Below, one piece after another: positions 16,647 to 25,484 of a DNA stretch of 49,391 nt (positions are counted from its first letter, which is position 1; each line of letters begins with the position of its first letter). The stretch is from JAGNZR01 sp051652785. GTDB lineage: Bacteria; Fusobacteriota; Fusobacteriia; Fusobacteriales; Fusobacteriaceae. Made by a program: the position numbers and the translations under genes. The stretch spans positions 1-49,391 of the forward strand of contig JBOFUX010000065.1 of assembly GCA_051652785.1 (NCBI GenBank). Direction: 5' to 3'. Under the pieces are notes generated by a model. It made no database searches. It worked only from the letters and a program-made list of their open reading frames with translations, and was not told where the DNA came from.

Positions 16647-18521
16647 TTATTTTCTTTTTATTTTCTTTTCAATTTCATTTAAATCTAACTTTAGAATAAT
16701 AGGCCGACCATGAGGGCAGGTATACTCCCCTATTTTATGCAAATCTCCAATGAGAATATCCATCTCTTCTATTGTTAATTTTTTACCAGCTTTAATAGCT
16801 CCCTTACAAGACATTGATATTATTATACTCTCTCTTGGATCTCTTTGTTTATATTCTTTTAATTCCTTCATTACCTCTCTAAACAAAGACTCTATACTCT
16901 CTTGGAATTTAAAAATAGGTATTGTTCTAATTAAAATTTCATTTTTTCCAAATTCTTCAATTTCAAATCCTAATTCTTTTAAAATTTCTTTTTTTTCAAA
17001 AATAATATCTTTATCTCTTACATCTATATTTATTCTTTGAGGAATTAATAATGCTTGTCTTGAAATATCTTTAGAAAGAATATCTTTTTTTAATTGTTCA
17101 TAAAGTACCCTCTCATGAACAATATGTTGATCATATATTTCTAAAACATCATTATTTTCTACTAAAATATAAGAGTTATAAAATTGCCCTATTATTTTAT
17201 AGTTTTTATGAATATGATTTTCTTTTTTTATTATTTTATTTTTTTTTTCAAATTCGTTATTAATCTCATTTATATTCTTTTTATATTTATTTTCCAATTC
17301 ATTAACTTCACTAGTTTTTTCTAATACTTCAATGTTCTTTATATCTTTTTTTGTAGAATTAGGGACTACTTCTATAATTTCTCCTGTTTCCATATTTATT
17401 TCAAAATTATCATTTTTTATTTTTTTTTCTATATTTTTTTCTACCCCTAATGTTTTAGAATTTATATATTCTGAAACATTAAATCTTTTATTTTCTATAA
17501 ACATTGGTTTTTTCAAAATTTTATTTTCTATTTTAACTTCAACATCTCTACTAGTCAAATCATCTGTCCCATTTATCTTTTTAGATACAGAACTTCTTAT
17601 CATTTCATATATATGAGTATCATTCGAAAATTTAACTATTTTTTTTGAAGGATGTACATTTACATCTATATCTTTTGGGTCTAAATTTAAAAATATAATT
17701 GCAAAGGGATACTTTCCTTTAACTAATTTTGTATAATAAGAGTCTATTAATGCTGTTTCAATTATTTTTGACTTTACCATTCTTCCATTTACGAAAACAA
17801 ATATTGAATCCCTTGTAGATCTTGATATTGAACTATTTCCTATATATCCATAATCAAATTTTATTAAATTTTTCAATATATTTTTTCCAAAAAGTTCTAC
17901 AATAGTATTTTCTATTCCATTTCCTGTAGTATTTACAGTTTCTTTTCCTTCGATAGCAAGCTCTATTCCAACGTTATAATTAACTAGAGCTTCTTGTAAT
18001 ACTATATCTTTTATATTTAAATATTCTGTTGTAGGTTTTCTTAAAAATTTCATTCTTGCAGGAGTATTAAAAAAAAGTTCATCAATTTCTATTTCAGTTC
18101 CTATATTTTTATTACTTTCTTTTAATGACATTATTTTTCCTGCTAAAACATTTATACTCGTACCTATTTCACTACTATTAGTTTTAGATGTTATTTTAAC
18201 TTTAGAAACAGCACAAATAGAAGATAATGCTTCCCCTCTGAATCCATAAGATGTAAGACTAAAAAGGTCCTCTTTTTTTCTTATTTTACTTGTCGCATGT
18301 CTCTCAATAGAAATTAATAAATCTTCTTTTAACATCCCTTTTCCATTATCACTAATGTTAACATAACATCCACCATTTTTTACTTCTATTTTTATCTTCT
18401 TACTTTCAGCATCTAAAGAATTTTCTAATAATTCTTTTATAAGAGAAGATGGATTTTCTACAACTTCACCTGCTGAAATAATATTTGAAACTGACTCATC
18501 TAATATTTTAATAATACCTAT
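16647..18521 (-). CDS. mutL: DNA mismatch repair protein MutL (apparent ATA start)
   Basis: From ATA at 18521 the product is 624 aa. The GHKL ATPase region is complete: SAGEVVENPSSLIKELLENS, then DNGKGM, then YGFRGEALSSI. The C-terminal endonuclease motif DQHA(X)2E(X)4E appears as DQHIVHERVLYE near 464-475, with CPHGRP near the end. It is thus a nicking MutL of the methyl-independent repair type. No ATG, GTG, TTG or CTG codon occurs between the in-frame stop at 18587-18585 and ATG 18335. That ATG lies inside the ATPase core and cannot be the start. AAAGGGGG (18536-18529) is seven bases before ATA, and the resulting N-terminus has the same length as that of Bacillus MutL. Confidence 0.93.
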   Translation of the reverse strand: MGIIKILDESVSNIISAGEVVENPSSLIKELLENSLDAESKKIKIEVKNGGCYVNISDNGKGMLKEDLLISIERHATSKIRKKEDLFSLTSYGFRGEALSSICAVSKVKITSKTNSSEIGTSINVLAGKIMSLKESNKNIGTEIEIDELFFNTPARMKFLRKPTTEYLNIKDIVLQEALVNYNVGIELAIEGKETVNTTGNGIENTIVELFGKNILKNLIKFDYGYIGNSSISRSTRDSIFVFVNGRMVKSKIIETALIDSYYTKLVKGKYPFAIIFLNLDPKDIDVNVHPSKKIVKFSNDTHIYEMIRSSVSKKINGTDDLTSRDVEVKIENKILKKPMFIENKRFNVSEYINSKTLGVEKNIEKKIKNDNFEINMETGEIIEVVPNSTKKDIKNIEVLEKTSEVNELENKYKKNINEINNEFEKKNKIIKKENHIHKNYKIIGQFYNSYILVENNDVLEIYDQHIVHERVLYEQLKKDILSKDISRQALLIPQRINIDVRDKDIIFEKKEILKELGFEIEEFGKNEILIRTIPIFKFQESIESLFREVMKELKEYKQRDPRESIIISMSCKGAIKAGKKLTIEEMDILIGDLHKIGEYTCPHGRPIILKLDLNEIEKKIKRK

Positions 18522-18571
18522 AGTTTTACCCCCTTTGTTATTATGATAATTTACTAATAATTTAACATCAA

Positions 18572-18600
18572 ATTTTACACTATATTACACCTTTATTCAA
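18572..18600 (-). promoter_or_regulatory. Promoter for mutL
   Basis: On the minus strand, TTGAAT (18600-18595), a 17-base spacer and TAAAAT (18577-18572). Transcription would begin near 18565, leaving a leader of about 44 bases before the ATA start codon. Confidence 0.55.
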
Positions 18601-18714
18601 GTACTGTTTTTTAACTTTGTTTTGTGATATAATTTATACAATATAATTTTTTATCTAATAAATATTTTATAACATAATTCCAATTTTGGCAAATTAAATT
18701 TTATAGAGGTTAAC

Positions 18715-20586
18715 ATGAAAAAAATTTTAATCCTTTTCTTTTATATAATAATAACATCTTTTTCTTTTTCTTACTACATTGGTGATTATTTACTTTTTAA
18801 TGAAGCTAAAATTCTTTTTGAAAAAGGGGACTACAAAAATGCTGATCTTAAATTTATAACTCTTGAAAAAAATTTTTCCTCATCAAACATTGTTAAAAGT
18901 AATTATTATACGTTTTTTTATGCACTTAATTTAGAAAAATTAAAAGATTACGACAGAGCTATAAGTTATATGGAAAAAGCAGTATACTCTCCTCGAGCTT
19001 TAAATGGAAAAAATTATTTTTTCTTAAAAAGAAATTATTTTTTAGCTGCGTTCCATCTAAAAAATAATAATTTAGAAGAAGCACGACCATATTTAATTAG
19101 TCTTCTCATTGAAGATTTATCATCTTTAGAAAATATTTATGAAGGTTTCACTTTTAAAAATTTATTAAATGAAGATATTAGATTTCAAATCCTTTTTGAT
19201 ATAAAAAATAAAAATGATTTTTCTAAACTTTATTATTTTTCAGATTTAGAATTAATTAAAATAGGTGAATTTTTTTTAAATTCTAAAAATTATAACTCTG
19301 CAAAACAACTATTTCAATATCTATATGATAAAAATAAAAAAGATCCAGAGATTTCAAGCTTTTATCTTAAATCTTTATATTTTTCTCATAACAATAATGA
19401 ACTTCTTGAAGTTAGCAATAAAATATTAAGGAACTTAAATATTCCAGAAGTATATTATTATCGTGGAAAAATATTCGCCCAAAAAAAAGATTATAATAGA
19501 AGTATCTATAACTTAAAACAAGTTCTTTTACTTTTTTCTAACTACAAAGATAATTTATATGTGTTAGATGCTAGAGAATCTTTACTAAACATCTATTTTT
19601 CATTAGACAGTTACGAAGAAATTATCTCTATTTCTAAAAATATAAAATCTCCAACTAAAAATGAACAAATGATTATTATTGATACTTATTTCAAATTAAA
19701 AAAATATGATGAAGGATTAACAGAAAGTATTAACTTTATAAAAAAATATCCCTTCAGTTATCAAAGTAATCGACTTTTTTTACTACTAAATTCTTTGAAC
19801 TTAGACAAGGATAAAGAACATGAACTTTTTGAAAAAATAAATTTATTTTCTGCTATTCCTTCTATTAAACTAACAGGAGAGATGGTTACTACTATTCTTA
19901 ACAATGCAAAATATTATAAATTAGATTTAGATAAAATAAATAAAAATCCAGAATTTAAAAAACTTTATAATATTGCAAAACTTAAAGATTCAAATCTTTT
20001 AGAACTGGAAATAGAAAATACTAAACTTCTTTCTAAAAATCGTACTATAAAAAAAATTTTACTCACTCAAATATTAGAAGCAGGTGAATTTTATCATTTA
20101 GCTTACTTAAATTCTACAAAATTTAATTCTAATTTATATAAATATAGAAATTTTATTTCTCTTTTGTATCCTAAATATTATAAAGAGTTGGTTAGTAAAG
20201 CTTCTGTTACTTATAATATTCCTGAGAGTATAATTTTTACGATTATTAATTATTCTAGTAAATTCGATAGTAGAAAAATTTCAGAAACAAATAGATATGG
20301 ACTTATGCAGCTCCATAATAAATCAAATAATTTAAAAAATACTGATCTTATGCTTACACCTGAATATAATATCCAATTAGGGACTGCTGAACTACAAATA
20401 TTATTAAAAAAAAATAATAATAATAAAATTGCGACACTTATAGAATATATCTATGGGAAAAAAATTAAAGATAGCATTTATTTTGAAAATGATGATTTCT
20501 ACTTAGATAGAATTTCTGACGGAAAATTAAAAGAAGAACTATCAACTCTCCTTTTAACTTATTTATTTTATAAAGCTTTATATTAA
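18715..20586 (+). CDS. TPR protein with degenerate lytic-transglycosylase (SLT) domain
   Basis: This 623-aa secreted protein has a signal peptide (residues 1-20), a long helical TPR-like region (about 25-470) and a C-terminal region aligned with soluble lytic transglycosylases. The match includes YPKYYKELVSKASVTYNIPE, RYGLMQL (the GLMQ motif), LTPEYNIQLGTAELQILL and the terminal DRIS...YLFYKALY. The catalytic Glu of the family motif (QES) is Ser514 here, in INYSSKF. The substrate-binding NAGP motif is replaced as well (EYIYGK). It therefore looks like a non-catalytic pseudoenzyme that may still bind peptidoglycan. It is encoded 11 bases before recJ. Function otherwise unknown. Confidence 0.75.
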   Translation: MKKILILFFYIIITSFSFSYYIGDYLLFNEAKILFEKGDYKNADLKFITLEKNFSSSNIVKSNYYTFFYALNLEKLKDYDRAISYMEKAVYSPRALNGKNYFFLKRNYFLAAFHLKNNNLEEARPYLISLLIEDLSSLENIYEGFTFKNLLNEDIRFQILFDIKNKNDFSKLYYFSDLELIKIGEFFLNSKNYNSAKQLFQYLYDKNKKDPEISSFYLKSLYFSHNNNELLEVSNKILRNLNIPEVYYYRGKIFAQKKDYNRSIYNLKQVLLLFSNYKDNLYVLDARESLLNIYFSLDSYEEIISISKNIKSPTKNEQMIIIDTYFKLKKYDEGLTESINFIKKYPFSYQSNRLFLLLNSLNLDKDKEHELFEKINLFSAIPSIKLTGEMVTTILNNAKYYKLDLDKINKNPEFKKLYNIAKLKDSNLLELEIENTKLLSKNRTIKKILLTQILEAGEFYHLAYLNSTKFNSNLYKYRNFISLLYPKYYKELVSKASVTYNIPESIIFTIINYSSKFDSRKISETNRYGLMQLHNKSNNLKNTDLMLTPEYNIQLGTAELQILLKKNNNNKIATLIEYIYGKKIKDSIYFENDDFYLDRISDGKLKEELSTLLLTYLFYKALY

Positions 20587-20597
20587 AAAGGAAAAAA

Positions 20598-23009
20598 ATG
20601 AGAAATAGCAAATGGATTTATCAAAATAAACACAATGAAACTGTAAATTTAAAAAATTATAGTTCTATTAATAATGAAGTTTTAAATATTTTAAAAAATA
20701 GAGAAATAACAAAAGAAAAAGATATTTTTAATTTTTTAAACCCATTACTTGATAATATCGGTGACCCTTTTTCTTTTATTGATATGGAAAAATCAGTGCT
20801 TAGAATTTTAACCGCCATTAAAAATAATGAAGTTATATGGATTTATGGAGATTATGACGTAGATGGAATTACCTCTACATCACTATGTTATTTAGCTTTA
20901 ACTGCCATAGGTGCTAAAGTTCGTTATTATATCCCCTTAAGAGATGAAGGTTATGGTTTAAGTATAGATGCCCTTTCTTTTATAAAAGAACAAAAAGGTT
21001 CTATTGTTATCACTGTTGATTGCGGTGTTACTTCTATCAAAGAAGCTCTTCATGCTAATAATATAGGGATAGATTTAATTATAACTGACCATCATGATAT
21101 TATTAATAACTTGCTTCCTAAAGCTTTTAGTGTTATTAATCCTAAACATCCTGACAATACATATTCCTTTAAATATTTAGCAGGAGTAGGAACTGTTTTT
21201 ATGCTTCTTCTAGCTATATACATGAAGCTTAATAAAAAAGAAGAAATTTTTTCTTACTTAGATATAGTTGCTATCGGTACTATAGCTGATATAGTCCCAC
21301 TTAAAAATGATAATAGAATTTTCGTAAAATATGGATTGGAACTTTTAAAAAAATCAAAATCTAAAGGTTTGAGAGCTCTACTTAAAACATTATTTTTTGA
21401 AGATTATGATACTCATATTTTTACACCCTATGATATTGGTTTTATTCTTGCTCCAGTTTTCAATGCTGCAGGAAGACTTGAAGATGCAAAAACTTCTGTT
21501 GAACTTTTTATTTGTCAAGATCATATGATTTATAATGAGCTAATACCTAGACTTATAGAAAATAATCAAAATAGAAAAATTATTCAAGAAAAAATTCAAG
21601 AAAAATGCTTTGAAGAAATAGAAAATAATAATTTAGAAAATAAAAGTTTAATTTTAATTGCAAACAAAGAATTTCATCATGGAGTTATAGGTATTGTTGC
21701 TTCTAAGATTTTAGATAGATTTTATAAGCCTACAATAGTTCTAGAAATTGATAAAAATGAAAAAATTGCTAAGGCTTCTTGCCGTAGTACTGAAGCTTTT
21801 AATATGATTGAGGCTCTTACTAAATTTTCACATTACCTTATTAAATTTGGAGGACATCACGGAGCAGCAGGGTTTTCTATTGCAGTTGAGAATTTAGAAC
21901 AATTTTATTCTGATATGGATTCTTATTGTAAACAGATTCTAAATGAAGAAGATGTTTTAAAACCTATTAAAATTGAAAAACAAATACCTATCTATAAAAT
22001 AGCTTTTGATTTAATAGATACTTTGAAATTTTTAGAACCTTATGGATTTGGAAACCCTGCGCCTTTATTCTCTCTTATCAATGTTCAATATAGAGATATT
22101 AGAATTATTGGAAAAGAAAAAAAGCATCTTTTAATGACTGTTTTAGATAAGGGAATAGAGATAAAAAACTGTATTTGGTGGAATGCTGCTGACCTTTTAC
22201 CTGACATAATAAAATCCCCATTTATTAATATTGCATTTAAGTTAAAACTTGAAACTTACAAAGGGAAATTTCAATATAAATTATATATAGAAGATATGAA
22301 AATTTATAATAATATTTCTGATTCTTTAGAAAAAAATTTTATTGCTGAAGAGGTTAGTTTTCCTATAAAAAGTGTAATCTATTCTAAAAAAAAGATAGAA
22401 ATTTCCACTGGTAAGATCAAATTTTCTAATGAATCAGCTATTGTTTATAATAATCGAGAAAATATTAGTTTTTTAGATTCTCAAACAAGCTATCTTTTAC
22501 AAAATTATCGTTCAAAAATTAATTCTAACTTTATGGTTAAATTTGATAATATTGTTGAAAATGATGAAAATTACAATGTTTTCATCTCTATTTTTAAAGA
22601 TTATTCTTTTGAATCTTTCGCTATTAAAAATTCACAGCTTTTTCAAGACATAAAAAAATATTTAATAGAGGAAAATTCTTATACTGATTTTCAAAAAATT
22701 ATTTTAGGAAAAATTTTTAAAGAAAAAATTAATTGCGTGACTCCTTATCTAATGGATATTCAGTCTAGTTTGTATACTAATAACGAGTTAGAGATTTTAA
22801 TTCTTACTTTAGTAATATATTTTCACTATAAAAAAATGAAAGTTCTTATTGTTACAGATTATTTTCTTTCAGAAAAAATACAATATTTTGCTTCATCTTC
22901 AAAATATTATAAAGAAAATTATGATTTTTATATTTTTATTGATACTAAAGATTTTAGAAATTTTAATTTCCAATCTAATAATAGGTATCTTAGTATTAAT
23001 AAATCTTAA
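20598..23009 (+). CDS. recJ: Single-stranded-DNA-specific exonuclease RecJ
   Basis: RecJ degrades single-stranded DNA 5' to 3' in recombination and repair. The DHH phosphoesterase motifs are present in order: DYDVDG (near 86), VDCGVTS, TDHHD and, after GTIADIVPL, the DHHA1 motif GGHHGAAGFS (near 416). NAAGRLEDA lies between the two lobes. An OB-fold and a long C-terminal region bring the length to 803 aa. That is close to the long Bacillus-type RecJ rather than the shorter enterobacterial form. AAAGGA precedes the ATG. It is probably co-transcribed with the upstream SLT-like gene and ends at a bidirectional hairpin. Confidence 0.95.
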   Translation: MRNSKWIYQNKHNETVNLKNYSSINNEVLNILKNREITKEKDIFNFLNPLLDNIGDPFSFIDMEKSVLRILTAIKNNEVIWIYGDYDVDGITSTSLCYLALTAIGAKVRYYIPLRDEGYGLSIDALSFIKEQKGSIVITVDCGVTSIKEALHANNIGIDLIITDHHDIINNLLPKAFSVINPKHPDNTYSFKYLAGVGTVFMLLLAIYMKLNKKEEIFSYLDIVAIGTIADIVPLKNDNRIFVKYGLELLKKSKSKGLRALLKTLFFEDYDTHIFTPYDIGFILAPVFNAAGRLEDAKTSVELFICQDHMIYNELIPRLIENNQNRKIIQEKIQEKCFEEIENNNLENKSLILIANKEFHHGVIGIVASKILDRFYKPTIVLEIDKNEKIAKASCRSTEAFNMIEALTKFSHYLIKFGGHHGAAGFSIAVENLEQFYSDMDSYCKQILNEEDVLKPIKIEKQIPIYKIAFDLIDTLKFLEPYGFGNPAPLFSLINVQYRDIRIIGKEKKHLLMTVLDKGIEIKNCIWWNAADLLPDIIKSPFINIAFKLKLETYKGKFQYKLYIEDMKIYNNISDSLEKNFIAEEVSFPIKSVIYSKKKIEISTGKIKFSNESAIVYNNRENISFLDSQTSYLLQNYRSKINSNFMVKFDNIVENDENYNVFISIFKDYSFESFAIKNSQLFQDIKKYLIEENSYTDFQKIILGKIFKEKINCVTPYLMDIQSSLYTNNELEILILTLVIYFHYKKMKVLIVTDYFLSEKIQYFASSSKYYKENYDFYIFIDTKDFRNFNFQSNNRYLSINKS

Positions 23010-23015
23010 TATTAT

Positions 23016-23061
23016 AAAAAAATTAGCTCTATTGGATTTTATCCTCTAGGCTAATTTTTTT
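23016..23061. terminator. Bidirectional terminator between recJ and tetR
   Basis: A 12-bp outer stem (23016-23027 with 23050-23061, AAAAAAATTAGC/GCTAATTTTTTT) encloses a partly paired 22-base loop. It overlaps the stop codon of the convergent TetR gene. Confidence 0.75.
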
Positions 23062-23695
23062 ATTTTTTCACTATTTCTTTAAAAAATATCTTATAAAAAA
23101 TATCAATTTCTCTTTCTATATCTAATTTATTATATTCTTCAATCATTTCATTGTAACTTTTTTCATCTACAACTTTTACTTCAGTACTTTCAATAAGAAT
23201 TAACAATAATTTTGTCAAAGATGAATTTATAAGTCTACTAATCTTATTTAGCTCACCTATATATTCACTTTTTAACTCTTCTTCATTAACTTCTAAAAAT
23301 TCTTCAAGTAATTTATCCCTTTTAATATATTCATCATATGTTAAATGTGTTTCACCATTTTCATATATTTTTGAAAATAAAAATAACGAATATCTTTCTT
23401 TTTTTAAATTTAGTCGTCTAGCTATAATTTTTTTTAATTTATTTTCAAAAGTTCCTTTTGAATCTTCTATTATTTTCAAAAATTCTTTTCTATTTTCAAT
23501 AGAGTCATTTATAATTTCACAAAATAAATCTTCTTTGCTTTTATAATAGTAGTATATACCTCCTAAAGCTATTCCTAAACTTTTGGCTATATCCCTTATT
23601 GTTGTATTTTTTATTCCTTTCGTTGCAAATAAAATTGTTGAATTTCTTTTTATTTCATTTTTTTTTATTTCATTTTTTTTTTCTTTGGGATTCAT
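23060..23695 (-). CDS. TetR/AcrR family transcriptional regulator
   Basis: This 211-aa protein has an N-terminal TetR helix-turn-helix: ATKGIKNTTIRDIAKSLGIA followed by GGIYYYYKSKEDLF (about residues 24-58). A helical ligand domain follows. The first 18 residues are a Lys/Glu/Asn-rich repeat (KKNEIKKNEIK-like). No transporter or enzyme gene is adjacent, so its target is not evident. It may regulate itself or distant genes. AGGAGG precedes the ATG. Confidence 0.88.
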   Translation of the reverse strand: MNPKEKKNEIKKNEIKRNSTILFATKGIKNTTIRDIAKSLGIALGGIYYYYKSKEDLFCEIINDSIENRKEFLKIIEDSKGTFENKLKKIIARRLNLKKERYSLFLFSKIYENGETHLTYDEYIKRDKLLEEFLEVNEEELKSEYIGELNKISRLINSSLTKLLLILIESTEVKVVDEKSYNEMIEEYNKLDIEREIDIFYKIFFKEIVKK

Positions 23696-23720
23696 AAAGC
23701 CTCCTAATTACAGCATATAA

Positions 23721-23776
23721 AATATTACAATATTTTTTATTCTCTCTAGAGTAGCTTTTTTATATCAATTTGTCAA
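23721..23776 (-). promoter_or_regulatory. Promoter and operator candidates for tetR
   Basis: A perfect TTGACA -35 box (23776-23771) is followed after 17 bases by TACTCT (23753-23748). The latter overlaps the 8-bp palindrome CTCTAGAG (23744-23751). Downstream lies AATATT-AC-AATATT (23721-23734), an inverted repeat in the untranslated leader. Both palindromes are plausible sites for autorepression, but this is inference. Confidence 0.45.
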
Positions 23777-23818
23777 GTTTTTATAAATAAAATAAATTTA
23801 TAAAAAAGTTTATCATAT

Positions 23819-23850
23819 TTTATTTTATATTTTTAAAAATATAAAATAAA
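23819..23850. repeat. Perfect 32-bp A/T-only palindrome
   Basis: Two 16-base arms (23819-23834 and 23835-23850) form a perfect inverted repeat with no loop, made only of A and T. It lies between the terminator of the upstream gene and the tetR promoter. It could be an operator or a DNA-bending or cruciform site, or chance in A/T-rich DNA. Confidence 0.5.
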
Positions 23851-23878
23851 CTTCTCTACTCTATAATGATTTCAATAT

Positions 23879-23908
23879 AAAAAAAGATACTTTTTTTATA
23901 AAAGTATC
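23879..23908 (-). terminator. Terminator of the pncB-to-secreted-protein gene run
   Basis: On the minus strand, GATACTTT pairs with AAAGTATC (23901-23908 with 23886-23893), followed by a run of T. It lies 35 bases after the stop codon at 23943. Confidence 0.7.
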
Positions 23909-23942
23909 CCCTTAATTAACATCAAATTTTTTTTATTATTTT

Positions 23943-24308
23943 TTAAAATAATTTTCTTATTAGCTTCTTATCTCCTAAAACACCCTCTCTATCTACTTCG
24001 ATCTCTACTAAAACTTTATTATTATTACCTAAATCTTTTTTTACAAAATTAGCTATTTCTTTTGAATAATTTTCTAAGGCTGAAAATGATATGTCTCCTG
24101 TTCCATCATATAATTCTATTTCAACTTTTGTTCTGCTAACTTCCATATCTACATCTAAATCTTTTATTCCTATTTCTTTGTTACCATCTTTTATAACACT
24201 ATAATTCTTTAAAATTTCCATTTCTAAATCATTTTCTTTAGCATCATTCCTTCCAGCAAAAGATACCATTGATAATAATAACATTAAACCTAGTAATATT
24301 TTTTTCAT
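23943..24308 (-). CDS. Unrecognised small secreted protein
   Basis: A clear signal peptide (MKKILLGLMLLLSMVSFA) precedes about 100 residues with no family I can name. The mature part is charged and appears to alternate strands and one helix: VSRTKVEIELYDG, then SALENYSKEIANFVKKDLG, then KVLVEIEVDREGVLGDKKL. There are no cysteines in the mature part. It is likely periplasmic. It is the last gene of the minus-strand run from pncB, 72 bases after the AI-2E-family exporter, and precedes a terminator. Confidence 0.68.
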   Translation of the reverse strand: MKKILLGLMLLLSMVSFAGRNDAKENDLEMEILKNYSVIKDGNKEIGIKDLDVDMEVSRTKVEIELYDGTGDISFSALENYSKEIANFVKKDLGNNNKVLVEIEVDREGVLGDKKLIRKLF

Positions 24309-24380
24309 TTTTTCCCCTTTTAACTCTAGTATATTTTATTAGTTCCTTTCATTGTAACACAATTTTAAATATAAGTACAA

Positions 24381-25484
24381 TTAAATTTTCTCATTTTTTT
24401 TTCTAAGTCTTATGTTATATATCAATTTAACAACACCTATAGCTGGAACACCAAAAACCATCCCTAAAGGACCCATTATAGCTCCTCCTATTAACACTCC
24501 TGATATTACCCAAAAACTTGTTAGCCCAACTGTTTTGCCTATAATCTTAGGACTTAAATACATTCCTTCAATTTGATTTGCAATAAAATTTGCAAGAATT
24601 AAAAACCAGATTTTTGTAGGATCTGCTATTAAAACTAAAAGTCCCCCTATAAGCATAGCTATTATCGCTCCTACGTAGGGTACCATATTTCCTACTCCTA
24701 CCATAATAGCAATTAATCCTGCATAAGGAACTTTTGTTATTATTAACATTATAAAAACAAGTACTCCTACAATAATTGATACTAATGTTTTTCCCCAAAG
24801 ATAGTTTAAAAATATTTTCCTAACTTGATCTAAAAAATCAATGGTTTCTTCAGCTTTAGTTTCATCTGAAAATATATAAACTGTATTATAAATTAATTTT
24901 TCAAAATACTCTCTATCCAAAATAAAAAATACTGCTATTATAAGACCTATAAATATTTGTCCCAATACAATTATAACACTTAAAATATTAAGACTTAAAG
25001 ATTTAAATAAACCAGTTAACATTGCTGCGTTCCCTTGAACATATTTGTCAAATAATTCTTTTAATTTTCCTGGTTCTAATACTATAATTCCTTTAATTTT
25101 TAAAAAATCAATTAATTTTATAGCCCACTCTTGGAATTTGTCCTCTATTTCTGGTGTTCTATTAGAAATGTCTTTCACACTAGCTACTACACCAGGTATA
25201 ATAGCACCAAATAATGCAACTATACTTATTATAACAATTATTATTGCTATTATTATTGATGTTATTCTTTTTATTTTTAATTTTTTTTCAAATAGAACAG
25301 ATAAAGGGTGAAGAATTATAGCCAAAAAAATTGCATATATAAAAGGAGTTATATACCCCGCTATAGTCGTTAATATTTTTTTTAATTCTTCTCCATTTTG
25401 TAAAAAACTCTGTACTAAAACAATTAAAACCAATACAACAAATATCTTAAAAAACAATCCTTTTTTACTTTTATCTTGCCACAT
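24381..25484 (-). CDS. AI-2E family (PerM/YdiK-like) membrane transporter
   Basis: This 367-aa polytopic protein has an N-terminal helix pair and a central soluble segment (about residues 90-150). A cluster of C-terminal helices contains GVGNMVPYVGAIIAMLIGG and IEGMYLSPKIIGKTVGLTSF, the hallmark region of the AI-2E exporter family. The substrate is uncertain, because members include AI-2 exporters and Na+/H+ or unknown transporters. Its start overlaps the NusG_II gene by 14 bases, so translation is probably coupled. Confidence 0.88.
   Translation of the reverse strand: MWQDKSKKGLFFKIFVVLVLIVLVQSFLQNGEELKKILTTIAGYITPFIYAIFLAIILHPLSVLFEKKLKIKRITSIIIAIIIVIISIVALFGAIIPGVVASVKDISNRTPEIEDKFQEWAIKLIDFLKIKGIIVLEPGKLKELFDKYVQGNAAMLTGLFKSLSLNILSVIIVLGQIFIGLIIAVFFILDREYFEKLIYNTVYIFSDETKAEETIDFLDQVRKIFLNYLWGKTLVSIIVGVLVFIMLIITKVPYAGLIAIMVGVGNMVPYVGAIIAMLIGGLLVLIADPTKIWFLILANFIANQIEGMYLSPKIIGKTVGLTSFWVISGVLIGGAIMGPLGMVFGVPAIGVVKLIYNIRLRKKNEKI

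Noticed and set aside
16647..18335. mutL as a 562-aa protein starting at ATG 18335
   Set aside because: That start would remove the first ATPase motifs, which are fully encoded in frame just upstream. The ATG encodes the Met of the DNGKGM motif, inside the ATPase core.
18336..18536. A frameshift or deletion at the 5' end of mutL
   Set aside because: The upstream 62 codons are in frame and continuous with the family sequence. Only the start codon is unusual.
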